A DNA stretch of 64,000 bases. Origin: Citrus sinensis. Taxonomy: Eukaryota > Streptophyta > Magnoliopsida > Sapindales > Rutaceae. The notes under the pieces were generated by a model, which worked only from the letters and a program-made list of their open reading frames with translations, had not been told where the DNA came from and made no database searches. The stretch lies in NCBI RefSeq assembly GCF_022201045.2, contig NC_068558.1, forward strand, positions 8,151,501 to 8,215,500, in the 5' to 3' direction. Shown here in pieces: positions 10,039 to 22,478 of this stretch (position 1 is the stretch's first letter; the number at the start of each line of letters is the position of its first letter). A program made the position numbers and the translations under genes.

Positions 10039-13000
10039 ATGGCGATGGCTGCTCTGAGGCGCGAAGGCCGGCGATTCGCCACCCCTCTCATCTCCCCACG
10101 TCCAATCGCCGCAATCAGATCCCCTTTCCTTTCCGAGTATTAATTATTTCCTTTGAATCAAAACTCACCTTTTGATCTCGTCTTATTTATCGATTGGTTT
10201 ACTTTTTTACTTACTTCTCTTATGTGCTTACAAATATTAGTGAGAAAAAAAACTTTTTTTTTTCTTTGCTGTGAAGATAATTTTGTGGTACATTGTCAAA
10301 TGGTTGTATTATTAGACACCGCTTAATTTTTAATTTTATTCCTTTGGTTTTTGCTTGTGCTTGTTTTTTATGAACATGTTCCAATGATGCTGAGAAGCCT
10401 AGTTGTTTATATATCTGGCTTGAACCAAACTTTTTGTTCTGTCATTGAATTTTTTGGACAAGTTTACGTGTTATGATTGAAGAAATGAGTTCTCATTCTT
10501 CGATAGGTTTTATTCTGAAGTCTTATTGCTGCTGTTTTGCTACGGATTACTGAGTAAATTTGCTTGAATGCGCAGGGAGGATGCCCCTCTGGGAGTCCGG
10601 TCTATTTCAACTCAAATTGGTCAGACTTATTTTTCCTTTTTTTTTTCAAATAATTAATTGCCTTTCTTTGTATTTGGGTTGGATGCCCGTTCTTGCTGCA
10701 TTTAGTCAAGTGATCCTTTTAATGGTTGATAATAGTTATTCCCATACTACTTGTGCAGTTAGAAACCGGATGAAGAGTGTTAAGAATATTCAGAAAATTA
10801 CAAAGGCTATGAAGATGGTTGCAGCCTCAAAGTTAAGAGCAATTCAAGTTAAAGCTGAAAATTCCCGTGGTCTGTGGCAGCCATTCACTGCACTTCTTGG
10901 TGACACTCCCAGTGCGTTTCTTAGCAACTTTGGGCATTTATTTATTCTAGATAAGTTTAGTTAGTATGTTCTCTGTCGAACTTACTTTGACATTTCTGAG
11001 AAGGCAGCTGTTCTTTTGGGGGTTTGTGCTGCTTTCTGAGTGTGGTATCCTCTTATGGGGCCCGTTTTTAAATAGGATGGACCTATTTGCACTTTCAGCC
11101 ACTTGAACTCCCAATCATGCTAAGCTGGCCTTTCCTGGCCTCTTTATGGCCGATGGAATCCAAGTGGGTAACTTAACCTACCAAAGAGTAAAATGGTTCC
11201 TATTGTGCCCTCACCGGGTAAATTTTATTTTCTAGCTTTTAGCAGTGGATGCTTAATAAAAGTTAGTGGCGTGGCTGTCAGTTTGGTACTTTGGTTTGGA
11301 GAACATGGGAAATTTTTCCCATCTATTTGGAGAAACATGGTTAGTGTGCTGTCAATTGCATGGCAATATTCTTATCCTCTTCCTCTCTCTGTTTCTGCAT
11401 GAACATTTTAAAATTTGGAGACAATTTATGAAGATAGGATTGAAAGGGAACATTTACTGGAATTCCGGTGTAGGCTATAAGAAGGGATAAAAAAACTTTC
11501 CCCAAATTTCCAAATTAAAAACTAAACAAATTTAGCCCGCCTCTTGCCAAGACCAAGTGGGAGTTGGAACCAACGGTTCTCTGCCTGATTATTTGACAAA
11601 TCGTTTGCTTCAGAGTTTGTTTTATCCATGGTGAATTATGGCATCTCTTCTTATGCTTTCCGTTTTCTTACCTTGCCATTGCTTTCTGTTACTTAGTTTA
11701 TGTTGCCCTCATTTAATTTTTTTTTCTTTTGGTTTTGATCAAATGGCAGCTGTTGATGCTAAGAAGAATGTTATTGTGACCATCTCTTCTGACAAAGGTC
11801 TATGTGGTGGAATTAACTCTACTGCAGTTAAGATAAGCAAGAGTTTGCACAAGTTGAATTCTGGTATATTTTGCAAGCTAATGCATTCTATTTTTGCGGA
11901 TGCTTATTTCTTGTTACTAGTAAGGTTGGTTTTTTTTTTAAGTGAAAATGTTTTCTGTTTCTGCAGGTCCCGACAAAGAAAACAAATACGTCATCTTGGG
12001 AGAGAAGGCAAAGGCAATATTAGTACGTGACTCAAAGAAAGATATTGAACTCATCATAACTGAGTTACAGAAAAATCCTCTCAATTATACCCAGGTAAGG
12101 CAATGTGTTTTCATCTTCACATGATACTAGGAAATTACTATTTTGTTTGTAATCTTGTGTTCCTTCCTTATTTCATATTTTTCTTGCAAGATTAGTTCCC
12201 TTCTGGCTTTGGGTTTTATGTCTCTTGAGCTTTAGAATGGCTTTTCCCATGTGCTAGTTGGTGGCCGGGTTTGCTAGTATCACTAAATTTTAGCCCTAAG
12301 CTTAAGATTCACATAATGCAATTAACACCACTGCAGGAGCATATTGTTCCTGCTTTATCTTAAGCCTTAATCAGTTTTTTTTTTTTTTTGCGCTTTCAGG
12401 TTTCCGTTCTTGCAGATGATATCTTAAAGAATGTAGAATTTGATGCTTTGAGGATTATCTATAGCAAGTTCCATTCCGTGGTCTCCTTTCTGCCGACAAT
12501 GGCAACTGTATTATCGCCTGAGGTGACTTAAATAGTTCATCTTAATGATTCTAAATGCTTTATTTATTTTCCCCCTTTCTGCATTTTGCTTTTGGTTTCT
12601 TGGCATTTTCTTATGACATGTTAATGCAGCTTGTGGAGAGAGAAGCCGAATCTGGGGGAAAGCTTGGTGAGCTAGACTCCTATGAAATTGAAGGCGGTGA
12701 AACAAAGGGTGAAATACTTCAAAATCTGGCTGAGTTCCAATTCTCTTGTGTAAGTCAAGCTGTTTGAATTAAAATTTTGTCTGTCGCAGCCTCTATACAG
12801 AGGATTATGGACAGGCAATATAGAAGCTGTCCTTTCTGGAGTATTGCTGCTCTCTTTGTTTCTTTTGCTATCGATGAGATCAAGGATACAAGATACTTTC
12901 AGCAAAAACTATTAATGAGCACCTGCAGGGCTAGCAGAGAATCAAATTTATTTAGAGCTAATTCCAGAAAGTGATCCTTGTGTGGTTACGTTGGAAATAA

Positions 13001-14154
13001 TCTGGTGATACGGGTTGCAATTCTTCGGATCATTGCCTATTTACTAGAATATAAATGGATAATTGACTAGGAGTTTAACCTTGAAGTCTATGAATCTTAT
13101 GCATGTCCTTGTGATTAATTCTCTTGAGTAGCTTCTCTATTTGATGACTCCTGTTAGTCTAGCAGCCGTATTTCGTCAAGAATCTCCTCTTATATTAACT
13201 TATATCAAGTCCGGTCACCTTTTCTTTGTTTTGAATTTAAGTACTTGAAAAATTAGAGTTTTAGCTTTGATATTTTCATGATGGTGCTGGGAAAGATTTC
13301 TGCCTGCTGCATCGGCATTCCCACTCAATTGCTTTTTTATTTTAAAACACGTGGTAGGGGCCAACATGTGCAGATTTTAAGAGCCATTGGATTTGAATTG
13401 AATGGCTCCAATTGGGATCCCATAACTAAAGTGTGGGATCCCTTATTAGAACCTAACTCTATATATATGTATATATATAGAATATGTTTGTCTCCTTGTG
13501 AAACAATAAAAAATGGAATGTGAATCTAAAATTTTCACAGAATTCAAATATTGGAATTTCATTTTCTGGTGGTTCTGTAAAAGTTATCAGGACCATGGAA
13601 TAGCAGACAGATAATTTTTTAGATTTTTAATATATGATTACTTTTAATTGCAATGAATGTGCCTTTGTGACAATTCTATTAATAGATTTTTAATTTCTGT
13701 ACCTCATACATTTGAATGATTTCTGGATACCATCAGGTCATGTTCAATGCGGTGTTGGAGAATGCCTGCAGTGAGCAAGGGGCAAGGATGTCTGCCATGG
13801 ATAGCTCAAGCAGAAATGCAGGAGAAATGCTTGATCGCCTCACTCTTACTTATAACAGGTCTCTCTCTCTCTCTCTACCTCCCTCACATGTGCATGCGTA
13901 CACACACAAAAAGAAAAAATATATATATATGGCCATTGTGATTGGAAAAAGGGTAGTTTGGCATGGTTTTGGAAAACCAGCATGGTCAATCCTTTGGTAA
14001 TGGGGTTAACATGTATATTATGGATTAGAACTAAGAAATTGGTAACTTTTTATGTTCTATAATATTGTTCAATGTTTGTAACAGAACTCGTCAAGCATCT
14101 ATCACCACCGAGTTGATTGAGATTATATCTGGAGCATCAGCACTGGAAGGCTGA
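10039..14154 (+). CDS. ATPC: ATP synthase gamma subunit, mitochondrial
   Basis: Nine coding exons: 10039-10136, 10576-10619, 10759-10911, 11750-11863, 11967-12094, 12400-12522, 12630-12749, 13737-13858 and 14085-14154. Together they give 323 residues, the usual length of the plant mitochondrial gamma subunit. The N-terminus ([20 protein letters not shown]) is Arg/Ala-rich and lacks acidic residues except one, as expected of a mitochondrial presequence. Family motifs are [20 protein letters not shown] at the start of the mature rotor shaft, [12 protein letters not shown], and the C-terminal [18 protein letters not shown]. Gamma is the central rotating shaft of F1 that couples proton flow to ATP synthesis. 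The protein ends ISGASALEG, slightly short of the Arabidopsis end as I remember it. The gene is convergent with RBOH, 621 bp downstream. Confidence 0.95.
13340..13480. repeat. Small inverted-repeat patch in gamma-subunit intron 7
   Basis: Intron 7 (12750-13736) is by far the longest in the gene. It holds GGGATCCCA and TGGGATCCC as arms of a short hairpin near 13414-13442, and a purine/AT patch beside it. It may be a decayed MITE, but I could not find ends or a target duplication. Confidence 0.25.
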
Positions 14155-14775
14155 TTACAAAAGCGACAGTGCTCACTTTTCTTGACAGTGACGAAATAAA
14201 TCCTTGGTGGAGGCTTTGTTCAAACTTCAATGTGGTACTTTCATAAGAGTTTTTGTTGAGCTACTCCAATAATCTCTCCAGTGTTAAAACTTGGGGAATT
14301 AACAATTATACTTGCGATATTTTCAATATAGTTTTTGATTCTCAATTATTGTGCCTTGCAAGTGAACATAAATGGCTTGGTGTTTGGGACTTAACAGCCC
14401 CTGCAAGTTAATGATTTTATGACCCTGTTTTTACTTTAATCAACTCCATTTTAGTTCAGATGCTGGTTGATTTTTCATATTGGATCCATGAGTTTGGATT
14501 AAGCTGATGGAGAAGTTCGGTAATGCTGATGGGGTAGAAAATATCAATGAGAATATAGTATTTCTTTAATCACATAATAATTATCACTCTGGCAGACTTG
14601 TTCTACACTAGAGTAGTTTCCAAGTTTTACCTGGATCTCCTTATTCTGAACAATATCTAACTCCCATTTTTTGTATCTTTCGTATCATTCTAATACAAAA
14701 TATTGCTTCCTATTGGGCAGAAGAGAAAAAAGTGGCTTTGGCATTTCCTAATTTGCCTCTAGAGATAAATACCAT
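14155..14775. other. 3' region between two convergent genes
   Basis: No coding sequence. It should hold the 3' UTRs of the ATP synthase gamma gene (+) and RBOH (-). Confidence 0.5.
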
Positions 14776-17700
14776 CTAGAAATGCTCCTTGTGAAATACA
14801 AATCTTGTATTGGTTCTGTAGGAGAAGGTGGTGCACAATCCCTCCAACTCCTTTCCCAATAGTAATGAGCCACAGTAGAAAACTCCTGTCACATCAAAAG
14901 CATTTTAATAGTAGTTATGACAACAACAAATCTTCATTTCCTTTTAACTTGACAACACTACTCATCTGAGTTTCTGCTTGTACTAGTGCTTATATATCAT
15001 GAGTGTGCCTTGAACTTGCTTTAGGTTTCACCTTTTTTTATCATTTAATTTTCTAAAGATAGTGGAGTTTTCCAGCTACAACAGCCTTTAACACCTAATA
15101 TGTGAAGTTGTTAGCTAAACCTTTTTGATAAATTCATCTGTCTTAAAAGGAGTAAGTTTATATGCAATTCTTTCTTTCTTATTTAGTTTTATTTCTCCCA
15201 TGACCTAAAATGTAGAACTATATAATAGCACTAATCTACTTGAACCTAACGAGGAATAGGAAAACGTATTAGTCTCACCAATCCGTTCTCCTGGGTGTCG
15301 TCTTGCCAATTTGGAGAAGACATTGAACCAATCTGGTCGAGAATAATGTGTCCACATCTGAAAGCTCCATCATGTAAGATCATAATGCTTATTTACATAA
15401 ATAAAAACACTGAATCTTCCTAAACACTAACCAGACTTAAGTATTTGTATTAGCTATGAATTATACTCACTGGTGTTTTGGAGATGATGTCTATGCCGGT
15501 TCTGGCATAATGCAGGGCTTGAATTACACTTAATATTGCTGATCTTCCGTCCCCTTCTTGATATACACTGGATAAAAAGTTATGCATCTCTATGACAGGC
15601 TAAACAAGAAGCCAGGTAAAACAAATAGTTAGAAGAAAAGAGATCTATGCTAGTAATAAGCATGAAGGGAATAGCAACGAAATAGCATTGAAATTTTCTG
15701 GGAAAATTTACAAAAGTGTTTGTGCTTGGCATCTACCTGTTTTAGATATATTTTTGATATTTCTGTGATGACATCTCTGAACCACTCAAAAGAGATTTGT
15801 TCTCTTGTAACCCAGTAAAGATAGGCTTTTAATGGACCCTTTGGAATCTTGCACACACTGCCTGCGACCTACATATGGCCAGAATGTACATTGTCAATGG
15901 CCTTGAAACTGGGTTGCTATATATGTATATATTTTCTTTTTGATGCAGAACCAAGCTGAAAATATTACTTGATCAAACTCTGCTTTCTGGGCATTATTAG
16001 CAACATCTCTGATGATGCTAATGAATGGGGTTGCTCCTATGCCGAGGCCAATCAACAGAACAACATCATATTTGACGTAGTCTTGGGAAGAAGCCCCATA
16101 AGGTCCATCAATGTAAACTTTCGGAAAACCCTTTGCTGCTCCTAACATTTCCTGCAAAAACAGATAATTTTTATCATTGATTCAGTTGCTTAAGCTTTTC
16201 TGTGCTTGAAAGACTTGAAACTTGGTGCTCCTCCTAAACCGGTTTTATACCTCTTGGAAGATACCATATAGCCGGTAAGTCCAGTCTCCAAGAGCTCTGA
16301 TATGCACACTTAGGAAATCATCTCCTGGTCCTGAAGTTAAAGAAAATGGATGCCTGAAAACCATGAGAGAACATGAAAATTCAAGATCATCGAAAGAAAT
16401 TTATGAACATAAAACAAGTTTAGCTTGTCATATCTACCATTCGAAGGGAGAAATTTCTGGGCACTGGACGAACATGTACATGCCAGCCCTGTACCTGAAA
16501 CCTTCTGGCTTCTGCATTTTGAGGGACAACACTTTTCCAGGATATAAACTCGGCTGCATATCAAAGTCAGGAGCAAAACTTCTTAAATAAGTCAGTATAA
16601 AATAAAACCAGGAATAGTTGCATCTTGGACTTGTATCAGTTTTGAGTATACCGTCAAGTTTTTAATCTCGTAAATTCCTGATCGTACTACCCGATAAATT
16701 CGCTCTCCGGCATATAGTAAAACTGGAACAGCAATGTACATCCATGTCTGCATAAGGAGATTAATTTATATATATGCCACAGGGGGAAATATTGCATCGA
16801 GAATTCTTCAAATTATCATCTCATATGCTTACCGTTTTCTCAAATGGATTGTTGGTGAGAAACAGGAACATGCCATGAACAAAAAGCAAGGCATACACAA
16901 AGACAAACAGATGATGTGAGTACCAAAACGTATTGTATCCGGCGACATGTCTGACAGACCTCGGTAGCAAAGTCGATTGCCGGCGAGCCCACTTTGTCGC
17001 TAGTGGAAATGCAATGGCCATTAATATGACCATGGCTATTCCCGTGGCAACTTCTTTTGTGGCCAAAATCTGCATGTATGTTGGCTGTTGGTGCCCAAAT
17101 CCTGAGGCTAATGTTTGCTGGAAAAGCACACGGTCACAGCCGGCAATTCTGGGGAAATCACAAGCAAGATGTGTGCCTCCATGGAGAATAACACCCACCA
17201 CTATACCGCATGCAATCAACTGCAACACGAAACGAGAAAAACATGTGTGTCAATTACCACATGTATCGTAAAGCACAAGTTAAGACAGTGCTAATAACAA
17301 ATGTTCTGGATTACCTTGTGGAAGTTTATGTTGTCGTTAAACGGGATAATTGAGCTCAGCCAACGTTTCTTGCGAAGCCAAGTGACTGTATTTCGAGAAA
17401 CAGGGAGCAGAATCAGAGCCATGTTGAGCTTTAAGGTTTCGGCAGCTCCTTTGGCAGTGCTGAGACAGTACCCCATGACTTGGAATGCTGGTCTGTGGCT
17501 ATACTGTATGAATTTCCATGTAAAGAGTACAGCGCATATGAGTAACCAGAACAAGACTATCCATGCGCGGCGCCAATATGACCGAAATCTGACTTCATTC
17601 TTTGACATTGGCTCATGATAAAGATCATCTGGAGTAGGGGATGATCTACCATATGAGGCCCGTGGTAAGCTTACTTTGAAGAGAGTATCCAGCTGAGGCG

Positions 17701-19063
17701 GCTGCGACAGATCTCGTAATATGAGAGATGTGTAACGAAAAACTTAATTTGGTTCGCAGGTAATGTTAAAGCGCGAAATAACCTTTATGGGGATTTGTTA
17801 CCTCAAGATAGCCACGCTTCTCAGTATCAAGAAATTCCATTATTGAAGCAGCATATTCTTGTGCTTCCTCATGAGTCATTGACAATTTGTTTGCCGAGGC
17901 ACTTCCCAAAATAGTCTGCCAAAGTTGACACCACCAAATTAATTATCATATTTAACCAACATACATTTGGTAAAGAATTAGTTAATGAAGAAAATTAACT
18001 AAATGGAAGGATTAATAAACCTGCTTCATATCTATCTCATCTATCTTTCCATCGAAATTCCTATCACACCTGCGGAAAATAACAATAAAAAACAAAATTA
18101 TAATCCTTAAAACCCTTAAGAATCTAATTCAACCATCCAAAAGAAAAGAAAAAATATAAAGAAAAAAGAGCTAAATGATGACGATTTTTACATGTAAAAG
18201 AATAATTGTATTCTTGAATCAACAGAGCCAGCCATGCGATGCCAATAATCACGAAGTTCATTCTTGGTGATATCAACTTTCCATTCACTTCTTCCTCTTA
18301 ATGCCCTTAAAATCTCATTGGCAAATTCTGGTGTTTGTTGCATGGCTACAAAATTTGAGGGAAAAACAATTATGTATAACAACAATTTGAGTTTTGCTAT
18401 AGTTTTTTTAATTTGCTTACAGCAAATTATCATAAAAAACTGTTCATAAAAAATAAGCTGGGTATGTCATTAGGTGGTGCTTAATAGGGCTGTATTGTTA
18501 CAACTTGTGTTTCATTATTTATTTTAGAAATATGATCCAGTAGGTGCAATTGCGCATGTTATCATGTATCTAGCGACTACTCAGAGGTTACGAGCTTTAC
18601 AATAGAGCTGTAGTTTTTCAATAAAAACTCGTCACGCGCGCAGTCACGCACCATAATATGTACAATAGTACTCACTAGATTAAATTCAAATGTGTGTGTA
18701 TATATATATATATATATTGTGAAGAAAGAATGTTAGGCTAGTCTCACCTATGCAAAAACTAAAATCCGACCACTTGATCACCGGTTCAGTTCCATTTTTG
18801 GTATAAGCAAGCCGGTCGAACCGGGCCTCGACGTCAGTCCACTCAAGGTTAGTAAATCTCAGCGGAATGATCTCCAAACTGGTGATCAAGTTCTCCCCAC
18901 TAGCGTCCCGGTATCTCCGGTTCCAGCCGGCCGAAAATGGTACGGTCACGGTTCCTTGAACCGGAGAGAATGCCAGAGGTACAACACAAGCACTGCATGA
19001 AGGAGAAGAGGAAGAAGAAGAAGAACATGAAGAAAGAGTTGTTTCTTGTGACTCTGCATGCAT
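14776..19063 (-). CDS. RBOH: Respiratory burst oxidase homologue (plant NADPH oxidase)
   Basis: Fourteen exons join in frame to 784 residues: 19063-18748, 18345-18192, 18069-18021, 17915-17802, 17701-17315, 17219-16833, 16747-16652, 16553-16438, 16353-16251, 16151-15969, 15868-15737, 15599-15471, 15357-15279 and 14885-14776. The N-terminal half has one canonical EF-hand loop, [12 protein letters not shown] (residues 159-170), and a degenerate second one ([10 protein letters not shown]). Membrane helices carry haem-ligand histidines in [12 protein letters not shown] and [29 protein letters not shown] binds [18 protein letters not shown] and GVFYCGS form the NADPH side. The end, FVFHKEHF, is the family hallmark. 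It makes extracellular superoxide using cytosolic NADPH and is controlled by Ca2+. At 784 residues it is shorter than most family members (about 840-950), because the N-terminus is short. I cannot assign the clade letter. Confidence 0.93.
18691..18717. repeat. (TG)n(TA)n microsatellite in RBOH intron 1
   Basis: About four TG units followed by about nine TA units, inside the first RBOH intron. Confidence 0.9.
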
Positions 19064-22000
19064 GTTTCTAATGTTTCAATATTTTCCCGGGAAAATGGTG
19101 TATAAATATATTGTTTGGGAGGAAAGAAAGTGTATGATGAGTTAGTTTAGAAGTGAGGAGTCCTTAGACATGTTATTTTCAAGCTAGCTAGCTAATGCAA
19201 GTAAGCTTAAACAAAAGAAAAAGAAATTAGAAAGCGCACACAATCTCCCTTTTTACCCTTTTCAATAATTTTTTTATCATTTGGGTGGTTGCGTGTAGGG
19301 CATCAAAACAGAATATTTTTGTATATTTGGTTTGGTTAGGAATAAATAAGCTCTTAAGATAATGAAGGAGTAGGAGTAGGAGTAGAGAAGGTAAAGTGAG
19401 AGCAGGTAGAGTATAGGCTTCCAGAGAAGAATTAATTAAGCTAATTCATGGAAATGGAAAGCTTATTTTGTAAGAGGAAGAATTATTGGGGCCAATTTAT
19501 ATATTAGCAAAATACAATATACATATAAATATATGATCAAATTCTCAACTAATTAAGTACTGATTATTTTCTCTTTCTTGTGAAATGAAGTAAATGAGCT
19601 GTTTTTTTCGGTTTAAATTAATGAAATTGACCTTTTGATTGCTATTGATCAATGTGGGGTTGCATTATATTTTGCATATGCTTGCTCGCTTGGGTTTTGT
19701 TTGTCAGCAGATTCCATCATGCGTATGTTTTTCAAGAAAAGCTGGTCTAAATTCTCATGGATATGATTGGGTTTTTGTGACAAAGCACAATGTGTATCCT
19801 CTCTGCCCATGCATATGCACCATTAAGGGTCACCATGAATATGCATGTGATTATCACATTGTTTAGGTTTGCATGCAGAACCCCTGGCCTCTGCTACGTT
19901 TGGCTTCATTTATATTTATGCGACTAATTAAAATCAGTAATCAATTGAATTATGGGGAGAAGAATTGTCCAGGCCTCAGGCCCTCAGCTACATTTGGCTC
20001 CATATTACCCCATGTGTGTGAGCGCGCAACTAAAACCAGCGATCATTTGAATTATAGGGAGCAGAATTGGTGAAAAGAATTGTGAGGATTTCTTCTTTTT
20101 TTCATTCGAAATATGCATAGGTGATTGGTGATTGATAAATTATAATATCATAATAATTCTTTATTTAAGTTGACGTTTTATAAAAGGTGGAGTGAAAATT
20201 TAAAAATAGATAATTTCAGCGGTACGTTATTTTTCATTAACGAATTTTTTTCTTTTCGCCCGTGTTCCATAAATCCCACTTTATAAACATATCAGGAATA
20301 GGACCATTGGAGGGACATTCTACGACTCTCATATTCTCTCTCTCATTTGTACACGGAGGAGACTTGTTATCCATCTCTTCTTCTGAGCACATTTTCTTCT
20401 CTACTTCTCCTCACTTTCTTGTAAACCAAGCACTAACTTAAGTATTAGAGAAATGATAATAATTGTTTAGAGCTTTTGGAGGTTGAAGATAAAGGACAAA
20501 TCAAATAATTCAAGTATTGATCAATTTTGAAAGCTTCAAGTTGTTGTCAACAAAATACTAAAATTAATTTTTTTTTTAAATACTAATATATATCTCTTTC
20601 ATTTTTTTTTTCTCTCACGATTCCTTGACTTTTAAATTTGAACCAAACTCTTAACTTTAATAATCATCCTTGATCGTATGACTTTTAAATTAATACAATA
20701 CCTTACTAACTAATTTCATTATTTTTTAATCGCAACATGTATGAAATCCAAAATAATGGTAATAACAATCACCACATTTGTATAATAAAAAAATTCACAT
20801 GTTTTATTCTATTTACATTTTAATAATACATTAGACATTTATCTTGAATGATAAATTATATTAAGCCACCAAAAGGATATCACTGAGATAGAAATGATAA
20901 TATTATAGTACAATATTATAGTACAAACAATGTTTGTGTAAATTTTATCCCAACTTATTATGTGGAAATTCTAAGTTCCAACTAAAGACAACCCCCTTAG
21001 AATTGGGGTTCCTCTTTATTGGATCTGACAATGATGAGTTTACCATTTGAACTGATCTTAATGGGCCTTTATATCTCATTCTCTGAGTTCACTTCCTTAG
21101 GCGATGAAAATGTCTTTATCCAGTAATACTTTACAAACACAAGAAAAGATCAAAGGTCCGGCTTCACCGGCGTAAACTCTCTGATGATTAAGTTAGTTAT
21201 TAGATCTTTAGAAATACAAATTTAGAGAGAAAGAAAACTAGAGAGAGAGAAAGTCATCATATCCCCTCTTGAATCTCTTTTTTTTTTTACCTTTTAGTGA
21301 GAATGAGCGGCATATTTATAGGTGAAATTGATTTGACTTGAATCCTAATTATTATAATGACAAGTGTCATTGTTCTTGTGACATTTGACAATACTTGTCT
21401 TCTTGTACCCATGTTGATTGACACATGGATATGCAAACTTGTATGCGGATTGAAAGAATAAGCGTTTTATCCCCAGGTAATTTTTACTAAGATGTAGGTA
21501 TTATAGGAACCTTGTAATTTATGAGGTCTGTCTTAGGTGGTTTGTCTAGGATAAGAACATAGGATCTCGATATTTTTTGGCCTTTGAAACCTTATTACGT
21601 AGTTGATTTATCTTAAATGGTTTGTCTTGAAATAAGTGTTTAGGATCTCGACTCTTTTTAGATTTTGAAACCTTACCACCTAGTTGATTTATTTAGAACG
21701 CTTATCTACTTCTTCATGGACTTTATAGAGACTGAATTTATTTGAGCCCTAACTGGATTTATTTTATTTTTTATCCAACAAACGATAATTCCATTTTTTG
21801 TTTTAGTGGTGTTCAAATATAAGTGCTTTGCTTAAACGCCGTTTGGTGTCAATGATCCATTTTCTGTTATGACAATAATACCCTCACCTCTCACCAACCT
21901 TGCGTCTGCCGTTGGGGGGGGCGGCATTTGGATGCAATTAACTTATCCAGCGAGTACTTTTAGGTAATTTTATCAGAACATAAAGCATCGAAGTAATGGG

Positions 22001-22478
22001 CACTCGTTGGATTTAAATGAAATATTTTTTATGATTGGCAGTTGCGGGAAAAAGAAACAGAACTGAGTGGGCAGACACTGAACATATCCCATCAGCACCC
22101 AACAACAGTGCGATCCAAAAGCTTTAATTAACTTTCAAAAATTAACGTTGTAAGTTCTAATTACTTTGTCTCTATTTTAGCCTCATACATACTCACACTC
22201 TAGTTTCTCATTCCTTTTTTCGCTTTAGCTTGATTTGCTCTTGATTATGGGAATTTATTTTTGTTTTTAATTTGTGTTCTCATTGAAAAATTGTTGGAAA
22301 TTAAAAAGGTAATTAAAATCCGCTTCTGGGGTTGCCTCAAAATATCTTCTTTTTCAATTAATAATTTCTTTAGCTGCCAAAACAGAGGGTATCTTTGTTT
22401 TATAGGTTGTAACATTGCTTATAGATCTCTTTATTCATTTTTTTTCAATTATTGGATTTTTGGAAACAGATTAATTTG
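19064..22478. other. Intergenic region between RBOH and phosphoserine phosphatase
   Basis: About 3.4 kb, AT-rich, between divergent genes, so it must contain both promoters. I see no conserved coding sequence; the short open frames near 19.6-20.1 kb look like chance. A diverged tandem repeat sits at 19893-20072. Near 22290-22470 an AAAAAG/GTAATT donor and a GGAAACAG acceptor could define a 5' UTR intron of the phosphatase gene (inference). Confidence 0.45.
19893..20072. repeat. Diverged two-copy tandem repeat
   Basis: GCTACGTTTGGCTTCAT at 19893 and GCTACATTTGGCTCCAT at 19986 begin two segments of about 90 bp. Both continue with a CGACTAAT or CGCAACTAA block and end GAATTATGGGGAGAAGAATT or GAATTATAGGGAGCAGAATT. 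The origin is unknown. Confidence 0.6.

Noticed and set aside
15205-15279. Possible RBOH ending by reading into the intron after the exon ending at 15279
   Set aside because: A proper last exon with FYCGS and FVFHKEHF exists at 14776-14885 and joins in frame.
20960-21800. Possible solo long terminal repeat (CCGGCGTAAACTCTCTGATG-like motif seen in some plant elements)
   Set aside because: No defined ends, no target duplication and no coding remains, so I do not call it.
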